Shown in pieces: positions 8,748 through 16,925 of a stretch of DNA of 38,926 nt. Source of the stretch: a virus; IMG/VR virus record IMGVR_UViG_3300037189_002295, positions 1 to 38,926 of that record; one strand, written 5' to 3'. Under the pieces are notes generated by a model. It searched no databases. It had not been told where the DNA came from and saw only the letters and a program-made list of their open reading frames with translations. The stretch's first letter is position 1. Each line of letters starts with the position of its first letter. The translations under genes were made by a program, and so were the position numbers.

Positions 8748-10843
8748 TAGCGCCTACCATCAGTGCGGACATCCACTCGGGGGATGCCGACACGCCAAGA
8801 GACACCAATGTCAGAACTCTCAATCCGGAAGGTCATCATGCGCCCACGCAGGCGGAAGTAGACTTGCTCAGTGAACTGGGCGACAGGCACCGTAGCGGTC
8901 TGGACAACGCTCTTAGGGGATGTCTGAGAGTAGTTGGACCCGGAGTAGTCCTGAGCCTTCAGGGTCATTGTAACCTGCGGTGACGCCGCTGTGCTGTTCC
9001 TGAAGTCAAGATCTGGGATCATCCTCCAAGCGTAGCCGAAGTTATCTCCAACACCAATCTCGGTGGGGGCACTCTCAATGAAGGCGTAGATGGCAGAACT
9101 GGGTGTGGTTGACCCATCATCCATACCGTTCTCATGGTAATAGATGTACCCCTCACTGCTTGTGGCGCGAGGGTAGTCTTCAAGGCTGCGGTCCATCCAG
9201 CAGGTTCTGGCCAGAGATCCATAGAACCACACGCTCTCAGCGAAGTTGTAAGCTACGAACTTATCATTCTCTTGAGAGTCGGTAGATGGGTAGAACCACC
9301 ACACCTCGTTGTAGCTCATGTTGCTGCCAGCAAAGACCTTGTCGGCCTGGAGGAAGTTGATGTCGTTGAAGACATAGTCCTTCACGCTGCACGGAAGCGG
9401 AGATGTGCGACCGTTGTATTGGAAGAACCCATTAGCCCCCATCCAATACACAGTGTCATTGGCTGAAGCCATCGCGTTAGGTCCAGCGATTGTCGTATCA
9501 GCCAGTGGGTCGATTCTGTACTGATACGGGGCACCAATGTACCGCATGCTGTGAACCGTGCTGTCTGTCCAAACAAGAATCTCCTGCTTGGTTTCCATCG
9601 CCGCAACGAAACTCGCCCCCAGCGGGATACGAAACCCACCAGAGGCGTTGGTTTCCAGCGGCGTGAACATGGCTGGAGCGGCTGTGTCTGACCATCGAAT
9701 CAGCAGTGGGTCTTGGTCGCCGCCACCATACGGGGTGCAGCCAAAGGCGATTAGCTTCCGATCTTGGCTGGATACCATGATTTGCTTGGCAACGCTCGGT
9801 ACGTCCGCAGCGCCCGCGAGAGATGACAGAAGAACCGCTCTAGTGCCGAGACCATTTGTGTTTACCCAATAGTAGATTGAACTGTCTCGAGGATTGATAA
9901 CCAAGTCTTGACCGAAGTTGTCGTTAGACCAAATACGAAGCTTGGCGCCAGAGGAAGACGTGTTTGCTGCGCTACCCCACCCTGTACCGCCAACCGAAGA
10001 CATAGTGGTAGAAGCCACGGTCTTAGACGGGCTGACAGTGTAGGTGCCGGCACCACCTGTGCCCGTGCCCGAGGGGGCTGTGATGGTGGTGTAACTGCTC
10101 CCTGGAGGCCCTACAGAGACGTCAGTACCAGATACTACCTGACCAATCGCCAGGGTGCCCACAACCGATGGAGAGGACGCCACAGTCATGGTGGTGCCGG
10201 ATATGGATGCCGTGAATGTGGCACCCGTGGTGGTGACTACGCCACCCCAGAGACCTGCACCCCAACCATTGCCGTAGACGGTAGTGTTTAGGCCGCTGTT
10301 GATCTGGAACTGAGCGACGACACTAGAACCGCCGCCTGTGGTGGTAGATGTTGCGGCACTAGGGGCTGTTATGGTGAAGGCGTTTACATTAACAATGGAT
10401 GTAATCTGGTACTCACCAGCAATAGTGAAACCTCCTGCTGCGGTAGCGCCAGAGAATGTAACGTAGTCGTTTACGTATGCTCCATGACCAGCAGCCGTGA
10501 CTGTGACTACATTGCTTAAGTTAACCATAGAGAATGGGTTACTGGAGAGAGTAGGACTGTAGCGGATTGGTGTGATGTCATAGAACGAACCACCACGATC
10601 AATGTAATACTTAAGGTTGGTGCCGAGACCTAGGTATGTATTACCTGTCAGATCAACCCAAGCCTTCATAGACCGGCACGAACCCAAGAATGATGCGGCT
10701 GTAGTCTTTTGCCAGCCACCAATCTTCTCAGGATAACCCTGACGAAACCTCACCTTCTCCACATCAGACCAGTAACCGGAAGAGGCATAGCGAGATCCGT
10801 CTCGCTGCACCCCAGGTTTGAAGGTTAGCTTCGTGAAGGCCAT
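8747..10843 (-). CDS. Large tail/needle-region structural protein (698 aa), carrying an inserted beta module
   Basis: The N-terminus (MAFTKLTFKPGVQRDGSRYA, then EKVRFRQGYPEKIGGW) is typical of a widespread ~600-700-residue structural protein of short-tailed phages, apparently beta-rich and probably part of the tail hub or stabilising ring. Familiar family motifs follow: LGLGTNLKYYI, YDITPIRYS, VTVTAAGHGAYVNDYVTFSG, GWGAGLWGG, and later LLIRWSD, WTDSTVHSMRYIG and ESVWFYGSLART. Residues about 208-283 (starting FTASISGTTMTVAS and ending KTVASTTMSS) interrupt a GWGxG...GTGWGSA stretch and look like an inserted module. Start ATG 10843 follows the previous stop by three bases without a strong ribosome-binding site, suggesting coupling. 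Confidence 0.8.
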   Translation of the reverse strand: MAFTKLTFKPGVQRDGSRYASSGYWSDVEKVRFRQGYPEKIGGWQKTTAASFLGSCRSMKAWVDLTGNTYLGLGTNLKYYIDRGGSFYDITPIRYSPTLSSNPFSMVNLSNVVTVTAAGHGAYVNDYVTFSGATAAGGFTIAGEYQITSIVNVNAFTITAPSAATSTTTGGGSSVVAQFQINSGLNTTVYGNGWGAGLWGGVVTTTGATFTASISGTTMTVASSPSVVGTLAIGQVVSGTDVSVGPPGSSYTTITAPSGTGTGGAGTYTVSPSKTVASTTMSSVGGTGWGSAANTSSSGAKLRIWSNDNFGQDLVINPRDSSIYYWVNTNGLGTRAVLLSSLAGAADVPSVAKQIMVSSQDRKLIAFGCTPYGGGDQDPLLIRWSDTAAPAMFTPLETNASGGFRIPLGASFVAAMETKQEILVWTDSTVHSMRYIGAPYQYRIDPLADTTIAGPNAMASANDTVYWMGANGFFQYNGRTSPLPCSVKDYVFNDINFLQADKVFAGSNMSYNEVWWFYPSTDSQENDKFVAYNFAESVWFYGSLARTCWMDRSLEDYPRATSSEGYIYYHENGMDDGSTTPSSAIYAFIESAPTEIGVGDNFGYAWRMIPDLDFRNSTAASPQVTMTLKAQDYSGSNYSQTSPKSVVQTATVPVAQFTEQVYFRLRGRMMTFRIESSDIGVSWRVGIPRVDVRTDGRR
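9995..10222 (-). other. Inserted Gly/Thr-rich beta module within the 698-aa tail protein
   Basis: Encodes about residues 208-283. It is bounded on both sides by pieces of the family motif GWGxGxWG/GWGSA, so it appears spliced into a loop. The internal pattern (SGTTMTV, GQVVSGTDV, YTTITA, GTGGAGTYTVS) recurs in phage tail proteins, and a related segment is present in the GDSL protein at about 21860-22087. Confidence 0.6.
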
Positions 10844-10846
10844 TGC

Positions 10847-12046
10847 TTAGGTCTTGATGATGTAGTTGAGGATGATCGCTGGCGGGATGTTGGCAGAAGC
10901 TCCTGTGCCCCCAGTATTAACCGTTAGGCCAGTTGTGTTTGTCACGTTTGTGATGCCAGTGACCTTAGATGCAATATTGACACCAATGCCTGTAACGTTT
11001 CCAGATGTCGTGTATCCACGAAAACCAAAACTTGTACTGTCCATACCAAGATACAAACCACCGCCACCAACATTGAGGTTTAATGGGGTTGGGGCGCTAT
11101 GAAGGTGTCCAGGATCACTCACGGATGCTGTGTGAACGTGACCGGGGTCTGTAACTGTATGAGTGTGGCTAGGGTCAGTAACACCATGGCCGTGAGCGCC
11201 AACATTCTGATCACCACCAACAGCACCTAGCGTGGTGGCCACAAAGCCAGACACAGCATTAGTGATGCGATTAGCGGCCGTTCCGCCCATATCGTCTTTA
11301 CCAAACGGAGCGCGACCGCGAAGGTCTGGTAGGTTGAACGTAGTGGAACCATCACCAGCGCCATAGGCCGTGCCAATGACTGTATAGAGGCCCGCGTATG
11401 TCGTGCGGCTGACAGTCTGCCCATAGGTCAAGAGCCACCCAGTAGGCGCTGTAGTGCCTGCATACGGGCCTATGAATCCTGGAGGCACCAACCCACCAGC
11501 ATAACCGTTGTTGGTCATGGTGCCTGTCACAGACAGGTTTCCGCTGACCGTCTCATTCCCACCGATGGTGGAGTTGACGCCAACAACAATGGACCCCGGA
11601 ACAGCCAAGTCACCAGTTACGGTGTTAAACTCGGGACAAACCAACTTCACATTGGTGCCGTCGCAGTAAACCAATGCAGCGTAACCATTGGCTACAGCTA
11701 CACCAGAACCAGCAGATGTCTTGATAGTTAAGGCATACCCACCAGTGGTGAGGTTGTTCAGAATGTATAGCTTGGGAGTTGATGGGATAATCACATCGCG
11801 ATTGGCAGTCAGCGGCACACCACCGCCGGTCGTGAACACCAGTACTGCATTACGTGATTGATCTACAACGCCGCTGCTAGCCGAGAGGGTCAGGTTGCTA
11901 TTCGGCATCGTGATGGAACCAACGCCAGTGATGGCTTGTTCCAGCAGGCTGCCAAGGTTGTAGTTGGTGGTGTTACCCCAGGCACCGCTCTGCTCACCTG
12001 TAGCAATCAGTTCCAGCCGAAGGTTGGTAGAGTAGGTGCTGGGCAT
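10847..12046 (-). CDS. Tail fibre with phage collar domain and DPxHxH repeats (399 aa)
   Basis: Residues about 190-250 are a phage tail collar domain: GFIGPYAGTTAPTGWL, SRTTYAGLYTVIGTAYG, FNLPDLRGRAPFGKDD. The first 130 residues resemble fibre N-termini (TNLRLELIATGEQSGAWG) that build a beta-sheet shaft. Residues about 285-316 contain DPSHTH, DPGHVH and DPGHLH plus an upstream HGH; comparable HxH pairs bind metal inside trimeric fibres such as T4 gp12. The C-terminal part is Gly/Asn/Thr-rich and ends PPAIILNYIIKT, the usual end of collar-domain fibres. Role: receptor-binding or side fibre. Next to the tailspike gene, this gives the particle at least two adhesins. Confidence 0.88.
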   Translation of the reverse strand: MPSTYSTNLRLELIATGEQSGAWGNTTNYNLGSLLEQAITGVGSITMPNSNLTLSASSGVVDQSRNAVLVFTTGGGVPLTANRDVIIPSTPKLYILNNLTTGGYALTIKTSAGSGVAVANGYAALVYCDGTNVKLVCPEFNTVTGDLAVPGSIVVGVNSTIGGNETVSGNLSVTGTMTNNGYAGGLVPPGFIGPYAGTTAPTGWLLTYGQTVSRTTYAGLYTVIGTAYGAGDGSTTFNLPDLRGRAPFGKDDMGGTAANRITNAVSGFVATTLGAVGGDQNVGAHGHGVTDPSHTHTVTDPGHVHTASVSDPGHLHSAPTPLNLNVGGGGLYLGMDSTSFGFRGYTTSGNVTGIGVNIASKVTGITNVTNTTGLTVNTGGTGASANIPPAIILNYIIKT

Positions 12047-12055
12047 GGGTGCCTC

Positions 12056-12127
12056 TTAGGTCAGAGTCATGGTGTAGGTGACGGACAGAGTGTCGCCACT
12101 CAGCACAGCGTCGGTGCTTTCTTTCAT
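12056..12127 (-). CDS. Possible 23-residue protein
   Basis: ATG at 12127 is preceded by AAGGA at good spacing and the frame ends with TAA just before the collar-fibre gene. The product is short and polar with a strand-like end (DTLSVTYTMTLT). It fills the only gap between the preceding small gene and the fibre gene. It could be real, or a vestige of a longer gene. Confidence 0.4.
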   Translation of the reverse strand: MKESTDAVLSGDTLSVTYTMTLT

Positions 12128-12128
12128 C

Positions 12129-12305
12129 TCATTGTCCTTGATTTATGGTCATCCAAGTCCCCGTTCCTCCTGGAACTTGAGACCAATTGTTTACCACACC
12201 AGATATGGCCGACCAACTATTTGACGCTCCTACAATCAAGTCCCAGCCAACATACCCTGACAGACTTGATATTGACGCTGAGCTAAGGGCGTAGAAGCCT
12301 AGCAT
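12129..12305 (-). CDS. Small Trp/Ser-rich protein (58 aa), probably the 3' part of a split gene
   Basis: From ATG 12305 the product reads MLGFYALSSASISSLSGY, then WDLIVGASNSWSAISG and NNWSQVPGGTGTWMTI. The regular Trp spacing suggests a short beta protein associated with the tailspike, as in small proteins beside phage fibre genes. The start lies inside the last codons of the short frame at 12299-12364 (ATGCTAG), which permits translational coupling. No independent ribosome-binding site is seen. The frame stays open upstream, but only as an out-of-phase reading of the glycine-rich tailspike end. Confidence 0.5.
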   Translation of the reverse strand: MLGFYALSSASISSLSGYVGWDLIVGASNSWSAISGVVNNWSQVPGGTGTWMTINQGQ

Positions 12306-12364
12306 TGCGGTGTATATGCTGCGGTTGTTGGTGGATTCCGAGTGAGTGCTGGTTGATTGCTCAT
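12299..12364 (-). CDS. 21-residue frame, probably the 5' part of the same split gene
   Basis: ATG 12364 is two bases after the tailspike stop and has GGAG eight bases upstream, a good ribosome-binding site. It encodes MSNQPALTRNPPTTAAYTPQ and then stops. A single extra C in ACACCGC would join it in frame to the 58-residue protein, giving an 80-residue product with a natural-looking join (AAYTPAMLGFYALSS). No slippery heptamer is visible, so a mutation, a sequencing error or reinitiation are the options. Confidence 0.5.
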   Translation of the reverse strand: MSNQPALTRNPPTTAAYTPQC

Positions 12365-12366
12365 GC

Positions 12367-15330
12367 TCACCACTCCACCACAATGACAAAGCCAGCACCG
12401 CCACCGCCACCGGAACCACCGACGCGGGACAGGCTGCTGTTACCAGCGCCTCCACCACCACCACCGCCTCCGTAGCTGCCGCCGGAACCTCCCGCGCCGC
12501 CGTTTGCCGCGCTGCCCGCACCGCCACCCCCGCCGCCTGTCACGGCGTACTGAGAAGAGATGATCTGAGCCGTCGCGCCGACACCAGCGCCGCCATCCGT
12601 AGCCACGGCTCCAGCAGCGCCCGAGGTCACAGTGCCCGCAACGGAGGTGATACCAGATGCGGCGCCGGCTTGCGCCACAGCGGAGGCGTTAAATCCACCG
12701 CCGGAACCACCTCCGGTCAGTGCAGTGGTTGAGGTACCGCTTGAGAACGCAGCGCCAATCGCGCTACACCCACCGCCTCCAGTTCCCATACCAACAGTGC
12801 CGAAAGATTGGGCGCCGCCAACAGCACCAAACCCACCAACAGAAGAGAACGTACCGCCGCCTCCCGAAGAGTTGGTGCCGAATGATCCTTGATTATTTGT
12901 TGAACCCATACCCCCACCACCGCCGCTGGCGCTACCCAACACGCCGGGCGCGCCACCACCACCACCAGCAGCATACAGCTTGGTGCCGAAGCTGGTAATG
13001 CCGCCGCGCCCTCCTTGGCCGACGATGGTGCCGCCGCTAGGAGTGACGCCGATGGTGCCTGCCACAGTCTGTGCGCCTGTTGTGGCATTGATGTACGATA
13101 CCGACCCGGCCGACGATGCTGTGACTGTGTAGGTGCCGTTGTATCCGGCAGGTGTGACACCAGCCACAACAACTAAACTACCGACAACAATAACCTGGGA
13201 GCCGGAAAACAACAGCGTGGCTGTGGTGCCTGTTCCACTCGCGGACGTGGTCACCAGTGACGCTAACCCACCAGCGCCGCCAGCACCAACCGTGACAGTC
13301 TCAGAAGAGGCAAGGTCGGAAGCGCGGAACGTGGCAAGGATGGCACCAGCGCCTCCACCACCACCGCCACCAGACCCACCAGTGGTTCCTGGGTTATAGC
13401 TGCCGCCAAAGCCACCGCCACCGCCGCCACCAACAGCCAACACCTGAACGACCTTGCTGGTGCTACGTTTGGTGAAGGTGTTACTGCTAGTGAATGGGGT
13501 CACCAGCGGCACAACCGCCGCGTTGATACCTCCAATCATAGGCGTTCCGGTCAGCGCAGGTGAGGCCAATGGAGCGTAGGTGCTGGCCGCCGTGCTGGTG
13601 GTTAGATACCCCGGTATGGATGAACCACTACCATAGACCGTCAGATTACCACGGACAGCCATGCTGCCGGCGGCATCAATGGTCACGTCAGAAGCGGGGC
13701 CTGTGACGCCAGAGGTCGGATCACCATTCAAGATGGTGATGTAGTTGTCTGCGGACTGATAAATCTTCTTGTTGTTTACGTAACCACTAAACGTTAGGGC
13801 CGGGGCGGTAACGCCAGTGGAACCAATGGTGTTGCCAGCAATGATCGCTGGGTAAGTTCTAACTGCCGTGCCTATTGTCGGCCAGTAATCAACACCGCCA
13901 GTAGCTGACAGTGTCACCGCACCAATAGTGTTGTCGTGGAGCTTCAGTAGCGCCCAAGGACCAGACCATGTCGATGCGCCGACATAAGTGTTGCCCATAG
14001 ACACACAGGTGCCTGTCGTGGCTGCTGGGGCGGTAACAGAAACTGTAGACTCAAATACGTTGCCAACCAATGTCAGGTAGTTGATCTGAACACTTGGTGC
14101 GAGTGTGAATGAGCCGAATATCTGACTGTTTTCAATGGTCCAGTGGTCAACCAAGGTCGCAGCATTCAACGCGAGGAAGGGCGTCGTGCTGTTCCAGAAG
14201 AGTTGACTTATCGTAAGTCGAGGAATGGACGCCGTTCCAGCATCACTGACGATGCCATTACTAGCCTGCTCAACGTGACAGGCAGTGAAACCCCACTCCT
14301 CCGCAACCACCCCGCCAGTTGATGTGAAGTTCTTGAACTCCAACCAAGCGTTAGCAAAGTTGATCCCTTGATTGAACTGGCACTGTGAGAAGTTGACGGT
14401 GTTTGGCCCACCACCAACAACACCTCCTGTTATCCGCACGTAGGCATTACAGGTCAGGTCAATAGTGCCGTTAGTACCAAGCCGTGCATTGTTGCAGTAG
14501 AACTCTGGCCAACCATCAATCACAAGGTGAGCGTCTTGAATGGCCCCGGTGTAAAGGCGGTCTACGTGCGCCGATATGCCTCCAGTCAATCCATTGGCTG
14601 AAAACTGAAACCCCTTATCATGGCGCTGCGACATGACGTTACTGACGGAAGGGTTCTGACCACCATACACATAGACGCCGATGCTGCCTGTCGGGATGGT
14701 GCCAGCAGCGCGAGTGATGGTGATGTCGCGGATACCAGCCGACTGCACGCCGCCAGAACCCACGGTAACGCAAGTGGCCACCGAAAGATCAAACACCAAC
14801 TTACCAGAACCAACAGTACTACCAAACGCAGGCGCTGTTCCGGAAAGAATGACATTGGTTGGAATGGTAATGCCAGAAGCGCAGCGCGCTGTTCCCGGCA
14901 CAGTGACGGTGCCACCACCTGCTGCGTTTGCCGCCGTCATCGCGGAGGTAATGGCCGCTGAGTCGTCCGTGGTGCCGTCTAGCTTTGCGCCATAGCTTAC
15001 GACAGAGAACACGTTGTTTAGGTAAGACAGCGAAAACGCCGGCTCAGTGATAAACACATCCTTCGAGCCAGTAGTGAATGTAACAATGGAACCGGAGTTG
15101 CTGGAAGACAGGATCGTTGTGCGGGCCAGAGTGTTGGGGGAAGTGAAAGTACCAATACCAACTTCCCAGTTTGCACCGCCCTGATCAGCCACGCAGTAAT
15201 AGGTGGTATCACCAGTGCTAAGCACACTTGAGAAAGATTGATAGCCAGTAACAGCACCAGTCAAGGCGATGTTGCCGGTGCCTGTTGTTGTGGTTGTTTC
15301 CCTTACCCGATCAGCAATCTTCTGGGCCAT
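12367..15330 (-). CDS. Tailspike: phage-type N-terminus, pectate-lyase-like beta-helix, glycine-rich C-terminus (987 aa)
   Basis: Residues 1-100 form a particle-binding N-terminus found on many phage fibres (MAQKIADRVRETTTTTGTGN, then GYQSFSSVLSTGDTTYYCVA and FTTGSKDVFIT). Residues about 108-165 (FSVVSYGAKLDGTTDDSAAI, then GGTVTVPG) are the signature of a pectate-lyase-3-type right-handed beta-helix, which continues to about 560. Such helices bind or cut surface polysaccharide. From about 630 the sequence is glycine-rich (runs such as GGGGGGGFGG) and ends GGGGGGAGFVIVVEW, a C-terminal architecture of glycine-rich adhesins. A non-glycine module with AGYNGTYTVTASSAGSVSY interrupts the glycine-rich part. 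Probable receptor-binding tailspike; whether it depolymerises is not shown. Confidence 0.85.
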   Translation of the reverse strand: MAQKIADRVRETTTTTGTGNIALTGAVTGYQSFSSVLSTGDTTYYCVADQGGANWEVGIGTFTSPNTLARTTILSSSNSGSIVTFTTGSKDVFITEPAFSLSYLNNVFSVVSYGAKLDGTTDDSAAITSAMTAANAAGGGTVTVPGTARCASGITIPTNVILSGTAPAFGSTVGSGKLVFDLSVATCVTVGSGGVQSAGIRDITITRAAGTIPTGSIGVYVYGGQNPSVSNVMSQRHDKGFQFSANGLTGGISAHVDRLYTGAIQDAHLVIDGWPEFYCNNARLGTNGTIDLTCNAYVRITGGVVGGGPNTVNFSQCQFNQGINFANAWLEFKNFTSTGGVVAEEWGFTACHVEQASNGIVSDAGTASIPRLTISQLFWNSTTPFLALNAATLVDHWTIENSQIFGSFTLAPSVQINYLTLVGNVFESTVSVTAPAATTGTCVSMGNTYVGASTWSGPWALLKLHDNTIGAVTLSATGGVDYWPTIGTAVRTYPAIIAGNTIGSTGVTAPALTFSGYVNNKKIYQSADNYITILNGDPTSGVTGPASDVTIDAAGSMAVRGNLTVYGSGSSIPGYLTTSTAASTYAPLASPALTGTPMIGGINAAVVPLVTPFTSSNTFTKRSTSKVVQVLAVGGGGGGGFGGSYNPGTTGGSGGGGGGGAGAILATFRASDLASSETVTVGAGGAGGLASLVTTSASGTGTTATLLFSGSQVIVVGSLVVVAGVTPAGYNGTYTVTASSAGSVSYINATTGAQTVAGTIGVTPSGGTIVGQGGRGGITSFGTKLYAAGGGGGAPGVLGSASGGGGGMGSTNNQGSFGTNSSGGGGTFSSVGGFGAVGGAQSFGTVGMGTGGGGCSAIGAAFSSGTSTTALTGGGSGGGFNASAVAQAGAASGITSVAGTVTSGAAGAVATDGGAGVGATAQIISSQYAVTGGGGGGAGSAANGGAGGSGGSYGGGGGGGGAGNSSLSRVGGSGGGGGAGFVIVVEW

Positions 15331-15332
15331 AC

Positions 15333-15770
15333 TCAGTTGATCCTAATCACGGCTGTGGCGTCAGTCACCTGAGGGAACAACACTGTAAACAATCCATTGC
15401 TAGCAAAACGGACGATGCCGAAGTCCAGCACCACACAGGTTGGGTTCACATAAGAACCAGAGCTAGGTGTGGAGTTGTAGATCAAGGCTGCGCGGGCACT
15501 GAGGCTTGCGCTGGTCCATGTGACGTTAGCAAAGGAACAGACCGCAGCCGCGTTATATTGGCTTGGTGCTATATTTGTCAGGACCAAACCACCTGCGGTG
15601 TACCCGCTGTCAACGATCTCACCGTCTGTGGTGTAGGTCGTGGTGGTTGCATTGAGGTTAGCGGCCTCTGTGTAGAGGGCAATCTTGAACACATCCTGCC
15701 CAACACGGAAGTCGTGAACGCCCTCCATTAACTGCTGTTTGAATGATGTGCAAAAAGCCTGGATGATCAT
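15333..15770 (-). CDS. Conserved phage virion protein (145 aa)
   Basis: ATG 15770 follows AGGA at good spacing, and the stop is two bases before the tailspike start. The product opens with MIIQAFCTSFKQQLMEGVHD and has FKIALYTEAANL, GGLVLTN and ARAALIYN, motifs of a conserved tail-associated family usually encoded between the adaptor and fibre genes. The second half is beta-rich. No enzymatic residues are evident. Probably a tail or fibre-attachment component. Confidence 0.72.
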   Translation of the reverse strand: MIIQAFCTSFKQQLMEGVHDFRVGQDVFKIALYTEAANLNATTTTYTTDGEIVDSGYTAGGLVLTNIAPSQYNAAAVCSFANVTWTSASLSARAALIYNSTPSSGSYVNPTCVVLDFGIVRFASNGLFTVLFPQVTDATAVIRIN

Positions 15771-15778
15771 GGACTATC

Positions 15779-16414
15779 CTAGGTCGGAATCAACTTCGGG
15801 GAGTCAATGCGGAAGCTGTCCCGCTTGTTAAAGCCTTCACCCAGATTCTTCAATCTGGCAAGAGCTTCATCATAACGCCCTTTGTATAGGGCCATAAGAT
15901 CGGCGTCACCCTTCATGTAGACATAGGCTTCCGTCAGGGCGCCATAGAACAGCACGCTCTCCACCTCAGTGCCAAGCCAGCTTATGCCTGTATTGGCAAT
16001 GCTGTCAGGCTCGTAGAGGTAGTGAAGTTCAATCTGGTAGTCGGCGTTTGGTGTTGGCCCAACCAAGAATGTAGTTTGATTGAACAGAGAATAGAACCTT
16101 GGCTGACCAGTTGCGGTTGGCAGTGGGTAAGCCTCACCAATGAACGCAACTTCCTTCTCCAGCATGTAGTTATAAGAACCACTTGCTGTAATAACCGCCA
16201 TCGAATAGACGGCCAGGAAGTCAGTGGGGCAAGTTACATACTTGACCCCAGACACCAAGTTGGACGTAGCGTTCTTCTTGAGTGCAGGGATTTCTACTGA
16301 GCGGTAGATGCGATCCTCAGCAAGCCCAACAATGCTAGGGATAGCGGCAACAAACTCAGTAGAGTAGTTCTGCGTGTACTCCTGAAGGAGCGCACTGAGT
16401 TCTGTATAGTTCAT
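15779..16414 (-). CDS. Head-to-tail adaptor-like protein (211 aa)
   Basis: Begins MNYTELSALLQEYTQN and contains FVAAIPSIVGLAEDRIYR, YVTCPTDFLAVYSMAV, PRFYSLFNQTTFLVGPTPNA and LHYLYEPDSI. This order of helix and beta segments is that of the adaptor family of short-tailed phages, which docks under the portal. The C-terminal third is helical (FYGALTEAYVYMKGD, DEALARLKNLGEGFN), as expected for subunits packing around the portal. A second adaptor-like gene is at 16922-17596, so the neck may use two rings. Confidence 0.8.
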   Translation of the reverse strand: MNYTELSALLQEYTQNYSTEFVAAIPSIVGLAEDRIYRSVEIPALKKNATSNLVSGVKYVTCPTDFLAVYSMAVITASGSYNYMLEKEVAFIGEAYPLPTATGQPRFYSLFNQTTFLVGPTPNADYQIELHYLYEPDSIANTGISWLGTEVESVLFYGALTEAYVYMKGDADLMALYKGRYDEALARLKNLGEGFNKRDSFRIDSPKLIPT

Positions 16415-16426
16415 TGCCGCCGTCCA

Positions 16427-16603
16427 TTACGCCATAGGGCCGCGAGCCTTGATGCCACGCTCAGCCGCACCAGTGCCCCGGATCTTGATGCCGCCGCCAG
16501 CAGCCATCTTGGTGGTGCCCTGGTTCATGACCTTGGCCATGTTCTTACCAAACTTGGCACGGTCTTCACCAGTGGGGCCACCGGCCTTCATCTTCTTAGC
16601 CAT
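16427..16603 (-). CDS. Small basic glycine-rich protein (58 aa)
   Basis: A longer reading starts at 16621, but AGGAG lies seven bases before ATG 16603, so MAKKMKAGGPTGEDRAKFGK is preferred. It is rich in Lys, Gly and Met and ends GGIKIRGTGAAERGIKARGP. The tail recalls the C-terminal motif of the three basic proteins at 17789-19259 (GGG, then R/K-G-x-G). Probably a minor virion protein that binds DNA or a partner; no known domain. Confidence 0.65.
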   Translation of the reverse strand: MAKKMKAGGPTGEDRAKFGKNMAKVMNQGTTKMAAGGGIKIRGTGAAERGIKARGPMA

Positions 16604-16613
16604 CAATATTCTC

Positions 16614-16925
16614 CTAGCCATTCACGTAAACAGTGCCAGCATTCCCGTTCATGGTGGTCGCTGGGTTACCAACAGGGTTCCACCCGAAGAGGCTGCGCCC
16701 TGGATTGATGTCAGGACGCGGACTCTTCAAAGCTACTGGATCATTGATAGGAAACCTACCAAGCTGAAGCTGAGGGTGATCCTGATCGTTGCACTCGGGG
16801 CAAACTTTCAACCCACTTGGGCGTTGATTGATGATCTGGAACTGGAGAGAAGACAGGTTGTAACGCTCGTAGCACCGATCACAGAAACCAAAAGCTTTTT
16901 GGCCACGGGCAAACTTAACGGTCAC
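16614..16925 (-). CDS. Zinc-ribbon-like protein (103 aa)
   Basis: Four cysteines in two CxxC pairs (C15/C18 in FCDRCYER and C42/C45 in VCPECND) with 23 residues between form a likely zinc ribbon. The C-terminal half is proline/glycine-rich without clear structure. Start GTG at 16925 overlaps the preceding stop (GTGA). Similar proteins often sit between adaptor genes in short-tailed phages. Structural zinc binding is likely; its partner is unknown. Confidence 0.68.
   Translation of the reverse strand: MTVKFARGQKAFGFCDRCYERYNLSSLQFQIINQRPSGLKVCPECNDQDHPQLQLGRFPINDPVALKSPRPDINPGRSLFGWNPVGNPATTMNGNAGTVYVNG

Noticed and set aside
12400-13440. Apparent trinucleotide repeat array in the tailspike 3' half
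   Set aside because: Irregular GGN glycine codons of the glycine-rich domain, not a true repeat array or CRISPR.
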